DNA from: Chitinophagaceae bacterium
Lineage (GTDB): Bacteria > Bacteroidota > Bacteroidia > Chitinophagales > Chitinophagaceae
Direction of reading: 5' to 3'
Assembly (NCBI GenBank): GCA_019454915.1
Contig: JACFNM010000056.1
Location: forward strand, 2,672 to 16,313
DNA length: 13,642 nt
Below the pieces are notes generated by a model. It had not been told where the DNA came from and did not search any database. It worked only from the letters and a program-made list of their open reading frames with translations. Position 1 is the first letter of the stretch. Every line of letters starts with the position of its first letter. Both the position numbers and the translations under genes were made by a program. This document shows, in pieces, positions 1 to 7,608 of the stretch.

Positions 1-1662
1 GCTGTCATTGAAATGCATTTGACCGCTTATGTCATCCAGGTCGAATGTACTGCGGTCATTCCGTGTATAGGAATAATTATAGCCATAACTAATATCTAAG
101 AAGCGGTTGCCGGCAACCGGTTCGCTATAGGTTGCGCGGATACCGTAATTGCGGTTTCGGTTATCCTGGTTGATGAGTTGATCCAGGTAGGTGTCGGTAT
201 ATCCTCCTGCCTTCAAAAACTCCCGGGTATAGTTGATTTTGTCGTCATCGCTCACGGATGAGGAGGCGCCCATGCCCACATAAACCGAAAGATTCCGCCC
301 TCTTTTTTTGAAGCGATGGTTATAACTCAGATTTCCGCTAAAATCGGGTGTGCGGCGTAAAATGGTATCACCATTATAACCTTCCAGCGTTTTGAAAGAA
401 TTATTTTCCCAATAGTCAAAGTTTGTATTGCCCCGGTTGTTAGCATAGCTGTACGAGAAGTTGGGGCTTATCTTCAGGTAATTCAATGAGTCGAAATTGT
501 ATTCGAGATTTAGGTTTACCCGGTGATTGTTACTGATATTATCGGAGAGACTGTTTTTGTTGTTTACGAAAGTGCCATTGCCAAAAAAGTTTTGCTGGGA
601 CACATCACGCAGGATCAGTGTGTTGCGGTTGGCGAAACTATAGCTGCCATAAAATGAGCCTTTCTTATCTTCAAAATCGGTACGAAAATTAAGTCCTATA
701 GATTTATTATCAGTTACCCCATTTTGATCAGCATTAGTATCCGAAGTGCCACTGGCGCCACCACCGCCTCTTCCTGCACCGCCGCCTCTGTTACCGCCAC
801 CACCGGCGGGGTTGGCATTGAAGTTAAAAAGATTCTGGTTGATGTTGTTCAGATTACCCAAAACGGAAAATTGTGATTTCTCGCCGAAGGCATTGGCAGC
901 CACCGTTCCCTGGTAGCGGTTATCTGTTCCGTATCCCGCCGAGGCCCTTCCAAAATACCCCCTGTTTTTATCTTTCTTTAATTGCAGGTTGATGACTATA
1001 TCCGGATCGCCATCCTTAATACCCGAAACGGCAGCAAGGTCTCCATAGTCATCTACCAGTTGAACCTTATCTATGATTTCAGCGGGCAGTTCACGGGTTG
1101 CCGCCTTGGGATCGCCGCCAAAGAAATCCTTTCCGTTTACCCTTATTTTTGAAACCGTTTTTCCCTGCGTGGTAATGTTGCCATCCTTGTCCACTTCCAG
1201 TCCCGGAAGTTTTTTCAGCAGTTCTTCCACAGATGAATTGGGCTTCACCTTAAAGGAATCCGCTCTGAATTCAACCGTGTCTTCTTTTATCACTACAGGA
1301 GGAGGGGTAATGACTACTTCCTGCAGTGTTTGATAAGCCGGCATCATCGTCACGCTGCCTATATTGAAATCCGGTTTACTTTCTTCAATTTCATAGGTTT
1401 TTATAAAATCTTCCAAACCCGCGTTAGTAATCTTCAGGGTAAATATGCGGGTATTAACACGGGAGAAAACAAATTGTCCCGTTGCATTTGTCACCGTCTC
1501 CAGGGTATCCTTTCGGGTTTCATTGATTAACATCACGGTAGCGCCTCTTAGCGCAACATGACTGCTGTCATACACCTTTCCCCTGACGGTTCGATTGGTT
1601 TGGGCTATACCTGAGATGGAAAACGCAAATAAGAAAACGATAAATAGAATCCTGGATTTCAT
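1..1662 (-). CDS. TonB-dependent receptor-type outer-membrane beta-barrel protein, 3' end cut by window
   Basis: Read on the minus strand from ATG at 1662-1660, the frame is open without a stop to base 1, giving 554 N-terminal residues. The protein starts with a Sec signal peptide (MKSRILFIVF..., cleavage probably after IA before QTNR). A carboxypeptidase-regulatory-like beta-sandwich follows (about residues 25-110, VRGKVYDSS...GQFVF), then a plug-like segment (about 115-235) with RVNGKDFFGG and a DDYGDLAAVSG stretch, then the start of a beta-barrel with many alternating aromatic strands. This arrangement is typical of the Bacteroidetes outer-membrane beta-barrel family related to SusC and TonB receptors. 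A glycine-rich insert (about residues 281-306, GGGGNRGGGAGRGGGG) sits at an early barrel position. The role is probably uptake of, or signalling by, a carbohydrate or other ligand, but the substrate cannot be read from sequence. No SusD gene lies beside the part seen. The C-terminal barrel is outside the window. Confidence 0.9.
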   Translation of the reverse strand, partial: MKSRILFIVFLFAFSISGIAQTNRTVRGKVYDSSHVALRGATVMLINETRKDTLETVTNATGQFVFSRVNTRIFTLKITNAGLEDFIKTYEIEESKPDFNIGSVTMMPAYQTLQEVVITPPPVVIKEDTVEFRADSFKVKPNSSVEELLKKLPGLEVDKDGNITTQGKTVSKIRVNGKDFFGGDPKAATRELPAEIIDKVQLVDDYGDLAAVSGIKDGDPDIVINLQLKKDKNRGYFGRASAGYGTDNRYQGTVAANAFGEKSQFSVLGNLNNINQNLFNFNANPAGGGGNRGGGAGRGGGGASGTSDTNADQNGVTDNKSIGLNFRTDFEDKKGSFYGSYSFANRNTLILRDVSQQNFFGNGTFVNNKNSLSDNISNNHRVNLNLEYNFDSLNYLKISPNFSYSYANNRGNTNFDYWENNSFKTLEGYNGDTILRRTPDFSGNLSYNHRFKKRGRNLSVYVGMGASSSVSDDDKINYTREFLKAGGYTDTYLDQLINQDNRNRNYGIRATYSEPVAGNRFLDISYGYNYSYTRNDRSTFDLDDISGQMHFNDS

Positions 1663-1712
1663 TTTATAGTAAAGGGTTATCGTTGAGTTAACCCGGTTTA
1701 GGCCGGAGACCT

Positions 1713-1720
1713 CAAAGGTA
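1713..1720 (-). promoter_or_regulatory. Candidate Bacteroidetes -7 box of the receptor gene
   Basis: On the minus strand the bases read TACCTTTG, an exact match to the Bacteroidetes -7 consensus TAnnTTTG, about 50 nt upstream of the receptor ATG. The place where a -33 TTG element should lie (near 1740-1742) reads CCA, so the promoter would be incomplete and perhaps activator-dependent. This is a pattern match only. Confidence 0.4.
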
Positions 1721-1750
1721 CCCACAGTAACGTGACATTTGGAGGATGAG

Positions 1751-1770
1751 AGGTTAATAAAGGTTAACAA
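1751..1770. repeat. Tandem imperfect 10-bp direct repeat upstream of the receptor promoter
   Basis: Two adjacent decamers, aggttaataa and aggttaacaa, match at 9 of 10 positions. They lie directly after the stop codon of the DUF1080 gene and 30-50 bp upstream of the candidate -7 box of the receptor gene. Spacing of about one helical turn on the same DNA face would suit binding of a dimeric activator. This could also be chance in AT-rich DNA. Confidence 0.35.
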
Positions 1771-2544
1771 TTAATGGCTAATCGCCTCAAATATTGGCGC
1801 AGTCTGACTATTGCCTGTAACGCCCGGCGGAAGCTCAATGATTTGTAAGTTTCGGAAATGGATGGGAGCGCCTTCGGATTCGAGGCACAGATATCCTTTC
1901 TTCTGTGAAGATTTTGAAATGCCATTTACGAATTTTCCATTAACAGAAAGCTTAATCACTCCATCAACGCATATCACGTCGTAGGTATTCCATTCGCCTT
2001 TTCCCTTGCATCGGTTTTCTATAGACTTACTACGTTCTCCCCGGGGATTGTCGGGCACGGTAGTTACACCGCCCACACCAAAAAGCTCACCATGTACGTA
2101 GGCGATCGGCGCGTCCTGTCCGTTTTGTTGATTTAGCTTAACCCAGTCCAGTTCCAGCATTTGCACTTCCACCCCATCAGGGAGTCTGCCGGATCCGGGC
2201 CGTGCACTGCTCCATACAAATACGCCCGAATTGCCGCCCGCTTCGAGATGTTTCCACTCCACGTGCAACATGAAGTTCTCATATTGTTTTTCAGTTCTCA
2301 TCACCCCGATAGGCAAACCTTTACATACGAGCATATCTCCTTTCTTCGTCCAGGTGTCTTCATCCGTATTGACGTTGATCCATTTCAGGGAAGTTCCTTC
2401 GTCGCGAGGCCCGGCAAGAACTGAGTGTAAACTTTTCGATTTACCAAACTCAAGTGTTATTTCCTGGCCGAAAGAGAAATGGTGCAGGAACAACAGCGTT
2501 GTAAGTGATAACAGCGTTTTTACGATTTTTAATTTATTTTTCAT
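1771..2544 (-). CDS. Secreted DUF1080 / 3-keto-disaccharide hydrolase-like protein
   Basis: The 257-residue protein begins with a Sec signal peptide (hydrophobic residues about 9-25, cleavage probably after FSFG before QEI). The remainder is one concanavalin-like jelly-roll domain of the DUF1080 family, now named 3-keto-disaccharide hydrolase. Visible family blocks are RTEKQYENF (83-91), EW (96-97), GGNSGVFVW (103-111), GVEVQML (124-130), HGELFGV (151-157), GEWNTYDV (183-190), VNGKFVNG (201-208), GYLCLESEG (217-225) and FRN (230-232). Length and motif order are normal for a single-domain member. Characterised relatives cleave glycosides already oxidised to the 3-keto form; applying that here is inference, supported by nearby Gfo/Idh/MocA dehydrogenases and a sugar isomerase-like gene. 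It is divergent from the isomerase gene and lies 108 bp upstream of the co-oriented receptor gene. No terminator is evident between those two, so they may be co-transcribed. Confidence 0.88.
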   Translation of the reverse strand: MKNKLKIVKTLLSLTTLLFLHHFSFGQEITLEFGKSKSLHSVLAGPRDEGTSLKWINVNTDEDTWTKKGDMLVCKGLPIGVMRTEKQYENFMLHVEWKHLEAGGNSGVFVWSSARPGSGRLPDGVEVQMLELDWVKLNQQNGQDAPIAYVHGELFGVGGVTTVPDNPRGERSKSIENRCKGKGEWNTYDVICVDGVIKLSVNGKFVNGISKSSQKKGYLCLESEGAPIHFRNLQIIELPPGVTGNSQTAPIFEAISH

Positions 2545-2835
2545 TTAACTTTAATTTTTAAAAAAGGTATGGAAGTATAAAAGCCGTCTCTATCATGCTG
2601 ACCGTGAATAACGGCATTTATTATGAGAAATAAAAAAATCATTTAGCGTAACAAAAAAGTAAAAAGAAAGATTCTTTTGGGTAGCATCTGTGCGCTTAGC
2701 GTTAATTATTCGAAATTTATCTTTACTATACTTATAAACAGATATTGCTTTCAGTCTTTGTTTCGCTGCGATTTTTTAAGACAAATATTTTATAGCGTAA
2801 TTTACTGACTCGTACTATAAACTACTTACTTAAAA
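2545..2835. promoter_or_regulatory. Divergent intergenic control region with three TAGCGT(T)AA copies
   Basis: This strongly AT-rich stretch separates the start codons of the DUF1080 gene (minus) and the isomerase-like gene (plus), so it must hold both promoters unless one is read through. It contains TAGCGTAA at 2644-2651, TAGCGTTAA at 2697-2705 and TAGCGTAA at 2793-2800, all in the same orientation. A minus-strand box TACCTTTT (2569-2562) matches the -7 consensus except for its last base and would give a very short leader. No open frame or RNA gene was recognised here. Confidence 0.5.
2718..2725 (+). promoter_or_regulatory. Candidate -7 box for the isomerase-dehydrogenase transcript
   Basis: TATCTTTA matches TAnnTTTG except at the last base. 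A TTA at 2696-2698 lies 19 bp upstream, where the -33 TTG is expected. It would place the transcript start about 100 nt before the ATG at 2836. It overlaps none of the TAGCGT copies but lies between the second and third. Confidence 0.3.
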
Positions 2836-3714
2836 ATGAAAGATATTTCACGCAGGGATTTTATTCGCAGCGCTGCCGGAGCGAGCCTGGGATTAGCTGC
2901 CGCAGGAACGTTGAGTGGGTTTAACTATGCCGGCCCGCGGATGAAATTGGGGCTGGTCACTTACCAATGGGGGAGGGACTGGGACCTGCCGACCCTGATT
3001 GCTAATTGCGAGAAATCCGGATTATGGGGCGTTGAACTTAGGACGCAGCACGCGCATAAGGTAGAGATTAATCTTTCGGCTGCGGAAAGGGCGGAGGTGA
3101 AGAAGCGTTTTGCAGACAGCCCGGTAACCTGTATTGGCTATGGCTCTAATTTTGAATACCATAGCCCTGATCCGGCTGAAGTACGAAGAAATATTGAGCA
3201 AACAAAATTATACCTGCAGTTGTGTAAAGACATTGGTGCTACCGGGATCAAGGTGAAGCCCAATGATTTACCGGCATCTGTTCCTAAAGAAAAGACCATT
3301 GCCCAAATAGCGCGGTCATTTAATGAAGTAGGCAGGTTTGCCAGAGATTTAGGGCAATTGGTAAGAGTTGAGGTACACGGGCATCTAACCCAGGAATTGC
3401 CCAATATGAAGGCTATTTTTGACCAGGTGACCGAGCGTAACGTAAAAATATGCTGGAACAGTAATCCCGAGGATCTGTTGCCGCCGGGATTAGAGGAGAA
3501 TTTTAATTCCGTTAAAAAATGGTTTGGAGACACGGTGCATGTGCGCGAGTTGAATACCGAAGAATACCCTTACCAGCAACTTTTCAATTTATTTACGAAG
3601 ATGAAATACAACGGGTGGATCCTGTTAGAAGCACGCACCGAGCCGCAGGACAGGGTTCAGGCTATGAAGGAGCAGTTGGCCGTGTTTAAAGAAATGATAA
3701 AAAAAGCGGGTTAA
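2836..3714 (+). CDS. Tat-exported sugar phosphate isomerase/epimerase-like TIM-barrel protein
   Basis: The 292-residue protein opens with a twin-arginine signal (SRRDFIRS at 5-12, then an Ala/Gly/Leu stretch to about residue 28). The body is a xylose-isomerase-like TIM barrel whose eight strands can be followed: LGLVTYQWG, GVELRT, TCIGYGSNF, GIKVKP, VRVEVHG, VKICWNSN, VHVREL and WILLEAR. Likely divalent-metal ligands by family analogy are E67, E179, N208 or N210, H235 and E265. Members isomerise or epimerise sugars or keto-sugars; in gene neighbourhoods with Gfo/Idh/MocA dehydrogenases and DUF1080 proteins they are thought to act on keto-sugar intermediates. Export argues against a phosphorylated substrate, despite the family name. 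The dehydrogenase gene follows 61 bp downstream on the same strand, so the two are probably one operon. The exact reaction is unknown. Confidence 0.88.
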   Translation: MKDISRRDFIRSAAGASLGLAAAGTLSGFNYAGPRMKLGLVTYQWGRDWDLPTLIANCEKSGLWGVELRTQHAHKVEINLSAAERAEVKKRFADSPVTCIGYGSNFEYHSPDPAEVRRNIEQTKLYLQLCKDIGATGIKVKPNDLPASVPKEKTIAQIARSFNEVGRFARDLGQLVRVEVHGHLTQELPNMKAIFDQVTERNVKICWNSNPEDLLPPGLEENFNSVKKWFGDTVHVRELNTEEYPYQQLFNLFTKMKYNGWILLEARTEPQDRVQAMKEQLAVFKEMIKKAG

Positions 3715-3775
3715 GGCAGCAGCTGAAATTTGATAGTTCACTAAAACAATTTGTTTAAATTAAAATACAATAACG

Positions 3776-5158
3776 ATGCAGAAAAATTATCCACGGAGGG
3801 AATTCCTTAAGAAATCAGCACTCGCCGGCGCGGGTGTTGGTGTCAGCGCTATGGGGCTGAGCGCCAAATCCTATGCGGCTATACCGGGCGCCAATGAGCG
3901 ATTAAACATTGCCGTAATTGGTATTCACGGTCAGGGGCAAACGCATATCAACAGTTGGTGTGCCTTAAAAAAGAGCCGGAATGTTCGGATAAAAACGCTT
4001 TGCGATGTGGATGAACAATGGTTTGCTTCAAGGGCTAAAGTGGTTACGGACAAGACGGGAGATAAGCCCATTTCTGAATGGGACATGCGGAAAGTGTTTG
4101 AGGATAAGGAAATTGATGCCGTATCTTTTGCAACGCCAAATCACTGGCACGCATTGGGTACCATTTGGGCCTGTCAGGCGGGTAAGCACGTATATGTTGA
4201 AAAGCCGGCTTCTCATGATGTATGGGAGGGCCGTAAAATGATTGAAGCCGCGCGTAAATATAACCGGAGAGTGCAGGTGGGATTTCAAAACCGATCCATA
4301 GCAAATGTACGTGAAGCCATGCAGTTTTTGCATAGCGGAGGCATCGGTGACGTATTTATGGCAAGAGGCTTATGTATTAAGCCGCGCGATTCTTTTGGCA
4401 TTACGCCCGATGGAACGCCGCCGGCTTCCCTGCACTATGATATGTGGCTCGGCCCCGCCACCTGGCGCGCATACAATGAAAAGAAAGGTCATTATAACTG
4501 GCACTGGTTTTGGGATACCGGCAATGGCGATACAGGAAACCAGGGACCGCACCAGTTTGATATCGCCCGCTGGGGATTAAATAAGAATGAACACCCCGTT
4601 TCCGTTTTTTCCAGTGGCGCTATCTATGGAATTGACCCCAAAGAATGTGCCCAGGAAACACCTAATACCCAGACCTCTATTTTTAAATATAAAGATGGTA
4701 CCACACTGGAATTTGAAACACGCGGAAGGTACTCGAATGCAGAGTCCAGTTTAGGTATTCGGATAGGCAATATATTTTATGGTACAGAAGGGTATCTGGA
4801 GCTGGAAGGGAGTACCTGGAAAGCATTTCGCAAAAGAGAGGAAAAGCCCTTTGCGGGTTCGAAAGGAGAGAGCGTAAAGATACCGGATCCGTTGACGCCT
4901 CCGGGCGGCACCGAGCACTATGCTAATTTTGTTGATGCCATCCGTTCTGATAATAATGATATCCTGCATTGCGATATCAACGAAGGTTTCTTTTCGTCAA
5001 CGCTTCCTCTAATCGCTAATATTTCATACAGACTGGACAGAGGGCTTAAGTTCATGGGCGGTAATATGGACAGGGAAAAGTTTGCAAACGATCCGGAAGC
5101 AGATGAACTGTTGACGAGGGTTTACAGACCTCCTTACGTAGTTCCCAATGAAGTATAG
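3776..5158 (+). CDS. Tat-exported Gfo/Idh/MocA family oxidoreductase (first copy)
   Basis: The 460-residue protein starts with a Tat signal (PRREFLKKS at 6-14, hydrophobic to about residue 35). A Rossmann NAD(P)-binding fold follows, with LNIAVIGIHGQG; the glycine motif G49-x-x-G52-x-G54 is a variant of the usual GxGxxG. Next are CDVDE, the substrate-loop motif TPNHWHA and the family signature VEKPASHD with the expected catalytic lysine K143. In the C-terminal alpha/beta domain, GNQGPHQFDIARW holds H259 and D262, a form usual in exported Bacteroidetes and planctomycete members. Enzymes of this group oxidise or reduce sugars with tightly bound or exchangeable NAD(P); C3 oxidation of glycosides is a plausible but unproven activity. 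It shares a probable operon with the isomerase-like gene upstream and is followed by a strong terminator. It is longer than cytoplasmic members (about 340-390) because of the signal and C-terminal insertions. Confidence 0.92.
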   Translation: MQKNYPRREFLKKSALAGAGVGVSAMGLSAKSYAAIPGANERLNIAVIGIHGQGQTHINSWCALKKSRNVRIKTLCDVDEQWFASRAKVVTDKTGDKPISEWDMRKVFEDKEIDAVSFATPNHWHALGTIWACQAGKHVYVEKPASHDVWEGRKMIEAARKYNRRVQVGFQNRSIANVREAMQFLHSGGIGDVFMARGLCIKPRDSFGITPDGTPPASLHYDMWLGPATWRAYNEKKGHYNWHWFWDTGNGDTGNQGPHQFDIARWGLNKNEHPVSVFSSGAIYGIDPKECAQETPNTQTSIFKYKDGTTLEFETRGRYSNAESSLGIRIGNIFYGTEGYLELEGSTWKAFRKREEKPFAGSKGESVKIPDPLTPPGGTEHYANFVDAIRSDNNDILHCDINEGFFSSTLPLIANISYRLDRGLKFMGGNMDREKFANDPEADELLTRVYRPPYVVPNEV

Positions 5159-5185
5159 TCAGATTCTGTTTGCCTGATTCTTTAG

Positions 5186-5225
5186 AAAAACATTCTTTTG
5201 CATAACGTGCGAAAGAATGTTTTTT
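5186..5225 (+). terminator. Strong intrinsic terminator, possibly bidirectional
   Basis: A near-perfect inverted repeat: AAAAACATTCTTT (5186-5198) pairs with AAAGAATGTTTTT (5212-5224). The stem continues inward through a T-G wobble, GC/GC and A-T to a 5-base loop TAACG (5203-5207), 17 pairs in all. The 3' arm ends in six T residues and the 5' arm begins with five A residues, so it could work in both directions. It lies 27 bp after the dehydrogenase stop and ends the isomerase-dehydrogenase transcript. Confidence 0.85.
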
Positions 5226-5238
5226 CATTATTCTTAAT

Positions 5239-5246
5239 TAGACTTG
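5239..5246 (+). promoter_or_regulatory. Weak candidate -7 box between terminator and cytochrome lipoprotein gene
   Basis: TAGACTTG matches TAnnTTTG at all but one fixed base and would start transcription about 15 nt before the ATG at 5268. There is no clear -33 TTG; that position falls in the T-run of the terminator. The strong terminator upstream implies a promoter hereabouts or read-through. Confidence 0.22.
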
Positions 5247-5267
5247 TTTAGAAAGGATCCTGCCACG

Positions 5268-7574
5268 ATGTATAAAAAGAATTTTTATTTTATTTCGATT
5301 GTAACCGCCTTATTCTATTTTTCAAGCTGCCAAAATGGTGAAGATAGTTCTCCTCACGGGTTGTCGTTAGATGAAGCTACGCAAAGCCGAATCATCAAAG
5401 AGTCGCCTGTTTTATCGCCGGAAGAATCTATTGCAGCAATGCAACCCGAACAGGGATTTGAAGTAAAACTGGTGGCGTCAGAACCGTTTATCGTAACGCC
5501 GGTAGCATTAACTTTTGATGGGAAAGGTCGTATCTGGGCATTGGAGATGACGAGTTATATGCCGGATACTGCCGGCAGGGGAGAGAATATTCCCGATGGC
5601 AAAATTGTAATCCTGGAAGACAAAGATGGAGACGGAATCATGGATAGCCGGAAAGTATTTTTGGATTCGCTCGTGTTACCCCGCGCCTTATGTTTTATTG
5701 AAGACGGATTGCTTTTTGCGGAACCGCCTAATTTATGGTTTGTCGAAATTCACGATGACCGGCCGGGAAAGAAAACATTGGTTGATTCCACTTATACAGT
5801 GGGAGGAAATGTGGAACATCAGCCGAACGGGTTGCTGAGAGCGATGGACAACTGGATTTATAACGCCAAGTCAGCCAAACGTTATCGCAAAAAAGGTAAT
5901 CGTTGGCTGATAGAACGAACCCATTTCCGAGGGCAATGGGGGATTAGCCAGGATGACTTTGGCAGGTTGTATTACAACAATAACTCTCAGAATTTGATCG
6001 GGGATTATTTTCTCCCGGGGCTGGGTGCGGATAATGCTGACCAGCGTGTTGTTTCGGGCTTTAATGTGGACGTGGTGAAAGACAACCGGGTATATCCTAT
6101 TCGTCCCACGCCGGGTGTTAACCGCGGCTATATGGAAGCCGTATTGGATGATAAATCCAGGCTGGTGCACTTTACTGCGGCCTGTGGTCCCCTGGTTTAT
6201 CGCGGAGGATTATTCCCCGCGGAATACGCGGAAAATGTTTTTGTAGCGGAACCGTCGGCTAATCTTATTAAGAGAAATTTGATAGAGGAGAAAGGATATA
6301 TTACTGTAGGGAGACAGGCTTATGAAAGCAGGGAGTTTTTAGCGAGTATTGATGAGCGCTTCCGCCCTGTTAGTTTGTATGACGGGCCGGATGGAGCTAT
6401 GTATGTGGTGGATATGTACAGGGGGATTATACAACATCGCACCTATCTTACCGACTACCTGAAAAGTGAAATTGTAAAGAGGTCATTGTCCAATCCTTTG
6501 AATTGCGGACGTATCTATAAAATCGTTCCCAGGGGGAAATCGGCCAGGCCGGTGGTGATGCCCCAATCTCCCATTGAATTAGTCAATCTGCTTCAATACG
6601 ATAACGGTTGGGTGAGGGATAGGGCCCAACAATTGTTGGTGGATGGAAAGTATACCACTATAGCGCCTGATTTGAGAAGGATAATGCACGAATCGAACGA
6701 CGCGGTAACGATTACGCATATCATCTGGACCCTCGAAGGTCTCGGCGTTTTACAATACGAAGATTTGGTTCCGCTATTCAAACATCCTGACTGGAGGTTG
6801 AGAGCGGAAGCCATTACTGCCGCTTCTTCTGTCATCAACAAAGTCAATTACCGGCAGTTTGCGGAAGCGATGAAACAGATGCTGGTCTCCAATGATACGC
6901 TGACGGCTCCTTATCTCGCTTTTCAACTTGCGGCAATCCGTCCTTTTAGTGAAACGGTTGCCGACGATCTATGGATGGATATTGTCCGCAAATATCCCGA
7001 TAATATTTACGTGGCAGACGCCTTGATCAGCAATCTGGAAAAGCGTGAAAAAGCTTTTTTCAAAAAAGTACAGGCTGTTGAAGCCGATACGAGCCTGGCA
7101 ATCATCAAACGCTTTGAAAAGACGTTGGAAGATATCACCAAAAATGAATACAAGAAGAATACGGAATTGCTCACTAAGAAATTTCCCCAGGGCGCCCGGG
7201 TATATGAAAATATATGCAAGACCTGCCATGGCAATGATGGAAATGGGATTGCTTCACTCGCGCCTCCGTTGAACCAGTCTTCGTGGGTGACGGGGGATAA
7301 GAAAAAATTAATAGCTATTGTTTTATATGGTTTGGTGGGGCCGGTAACGGTCAATGGTAAACTTTACCAGAATCCCGAAATCAGCGGGGAAATGCCGGGA
7401 TTGGCGAGTAATGATGAATACAATGAAGAGGATATTGCGCAGGTACTGAGCTTTATCCGCAAAAACTGGAGTAATAATGCCTCTGTCATCACAAAGGATG
7501 ACGTAATGAAAGTGCGCAAACAATGGAATGGTAAGCGGCATGCCTTTACGGAAGCGGAATTAAATGCCTGGTAA
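5268..7574 (+). CDS. Lipoprotein: beta-propeller dehydrogenase-like domain, helical repeats and C-terminal cytochrome c
   Basis: ATG 5268 is preferred over the in-frame TTG at 5244: it gives a clean lipoprotein signal (YFSSC, lipidated Cys21) and has AGAAAGG upstream. The protein is 768 residues. Residues about 60-420 match the 'putative membrane-bound dehydrogenase' beta-propeller common in Planctomycetes and Verrucomicrobia (GFEVKLVASEP, GRIWALEMTSY, EHQPNGLLRAMDNWIYN, GPDGAMYVVDMYRG), distantly related to PQQ sugar/sorbosone dehydrogenases. DKDGDGIMD (118-126) resembles a calcium-binding loop. Alpha-helical HEAT-like repeats span about 430-620. A class I cytochrome c domain follows, with heme site CKTCH (650-654) and likely axial M709 in GEMPGL. 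Acidic residues soon after the lipidated Cys (QNGED) could favour surface display. The likely role is oxidation of a sugar or alcohol outside the cytoplasm with electrons passed to heme; substrate and cofactor are unknown. The next gene begins 34 bp later and has a related propeller. Confidence 0.9.
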   Translation: MYKKNFYFISIVTALFYFSSCQNGEDSSPHGLSLDEATQSRIIKESPVLSPEESIAAMQPEQGFEVKLVASEPFIVTPVALTFDGKGRIWALEMTSYMPDTAGRGENIPDGKIVILEDKDGDGIMDSRKVFLDSLVLPRALCFIEDGLLFAEPPNLWFVEIHDDRPGKKTLVDSTYTVGGNVEHQPNGLLRAMDNWIYNAKSAKRYRKKGNRWLIERTHFRGQWGISQDDFGRLYYNNNSQNLIGDYFLPGLGADNADQRVVSGFNVDVVKDNRVYPIRPTPGVNRGYMEAVLDDKSRLVHFTAACGPLVYRGGLFPAEYAENVFVAEPSANLIKRNLIEEKGYITVGRQAYESREFLASIDERFRPVSLYDGPDGAMYVVDMYRGIIQHRTYLTDYLKSEIVKRSLSNPLNCGRIYKIVPRGKSARPVVMPQSPIELVNLLQYDNGWVRDRAQQLLVDGKYTTIAPDLRRIMHESNDAVTITHIIWTLEGLGVLQYEDLVPLFKHPDWRLRAEAITAASSVINKVNYRQFAEAMKQMLVSNDTLTAPYLAFQLAAIRPFSETVADDLWMDIVRKYPDNIYVADALISNLEKREKAFFKKVQAVEADTSLAIIKRFEKTLEDITKNEYKKNTELLTKKFPQGARVYENICKTCHGNDGNGIASLAPPLNQSSWVTGDKKKLIAIVLYGLVGPVTVNGKLYQNPEISGEMPGLASNDEYNEEDIAQVLSFIRKNWSNNASVITKDDVMKVRKQWNGKRHAFTEAELNAW

Positions 7575-7608
7575 CTATCGCGTGAATATACCCCTAAATA
7601 AATACAGA

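Noticed and set aside
1073..1530. Plus-strand open frames inside the receptor gene region
   Set aside because: They lie antisense to a continuous minus-strand frame with clear signal peptide, regulatory-domain and plug motifs, and their translations show no recognisable domain.
1674..1694. Inverted repeat GGGTTA / TAACCC in the receptor leader
   Set aside because: Six-pair stem with a 9-base loop and no T-run; could weakly affect translation but there is no further support.
2583..2615. Interrupted inverted repeat GCCGT...ACGGC
   Set aside because: Five-base arms separated by 23 bases are expected by chance.
4028..4333. Minus-strand open frames inside the first Gfo/Idh/MocA gene
   Set aside because: The sense strand carries the family motifs through this stretch; the antisense frames are by-products of codon composition.
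7564..7608. Upstream ATG giving a longer start and an 11-bp overlap for the cupredoxin lipoprotein
   Set aside because: The extra 15 residues precede and would spoil the lipoprotein signal peptide; ATG 7609 gives a normal signal with Cys25.
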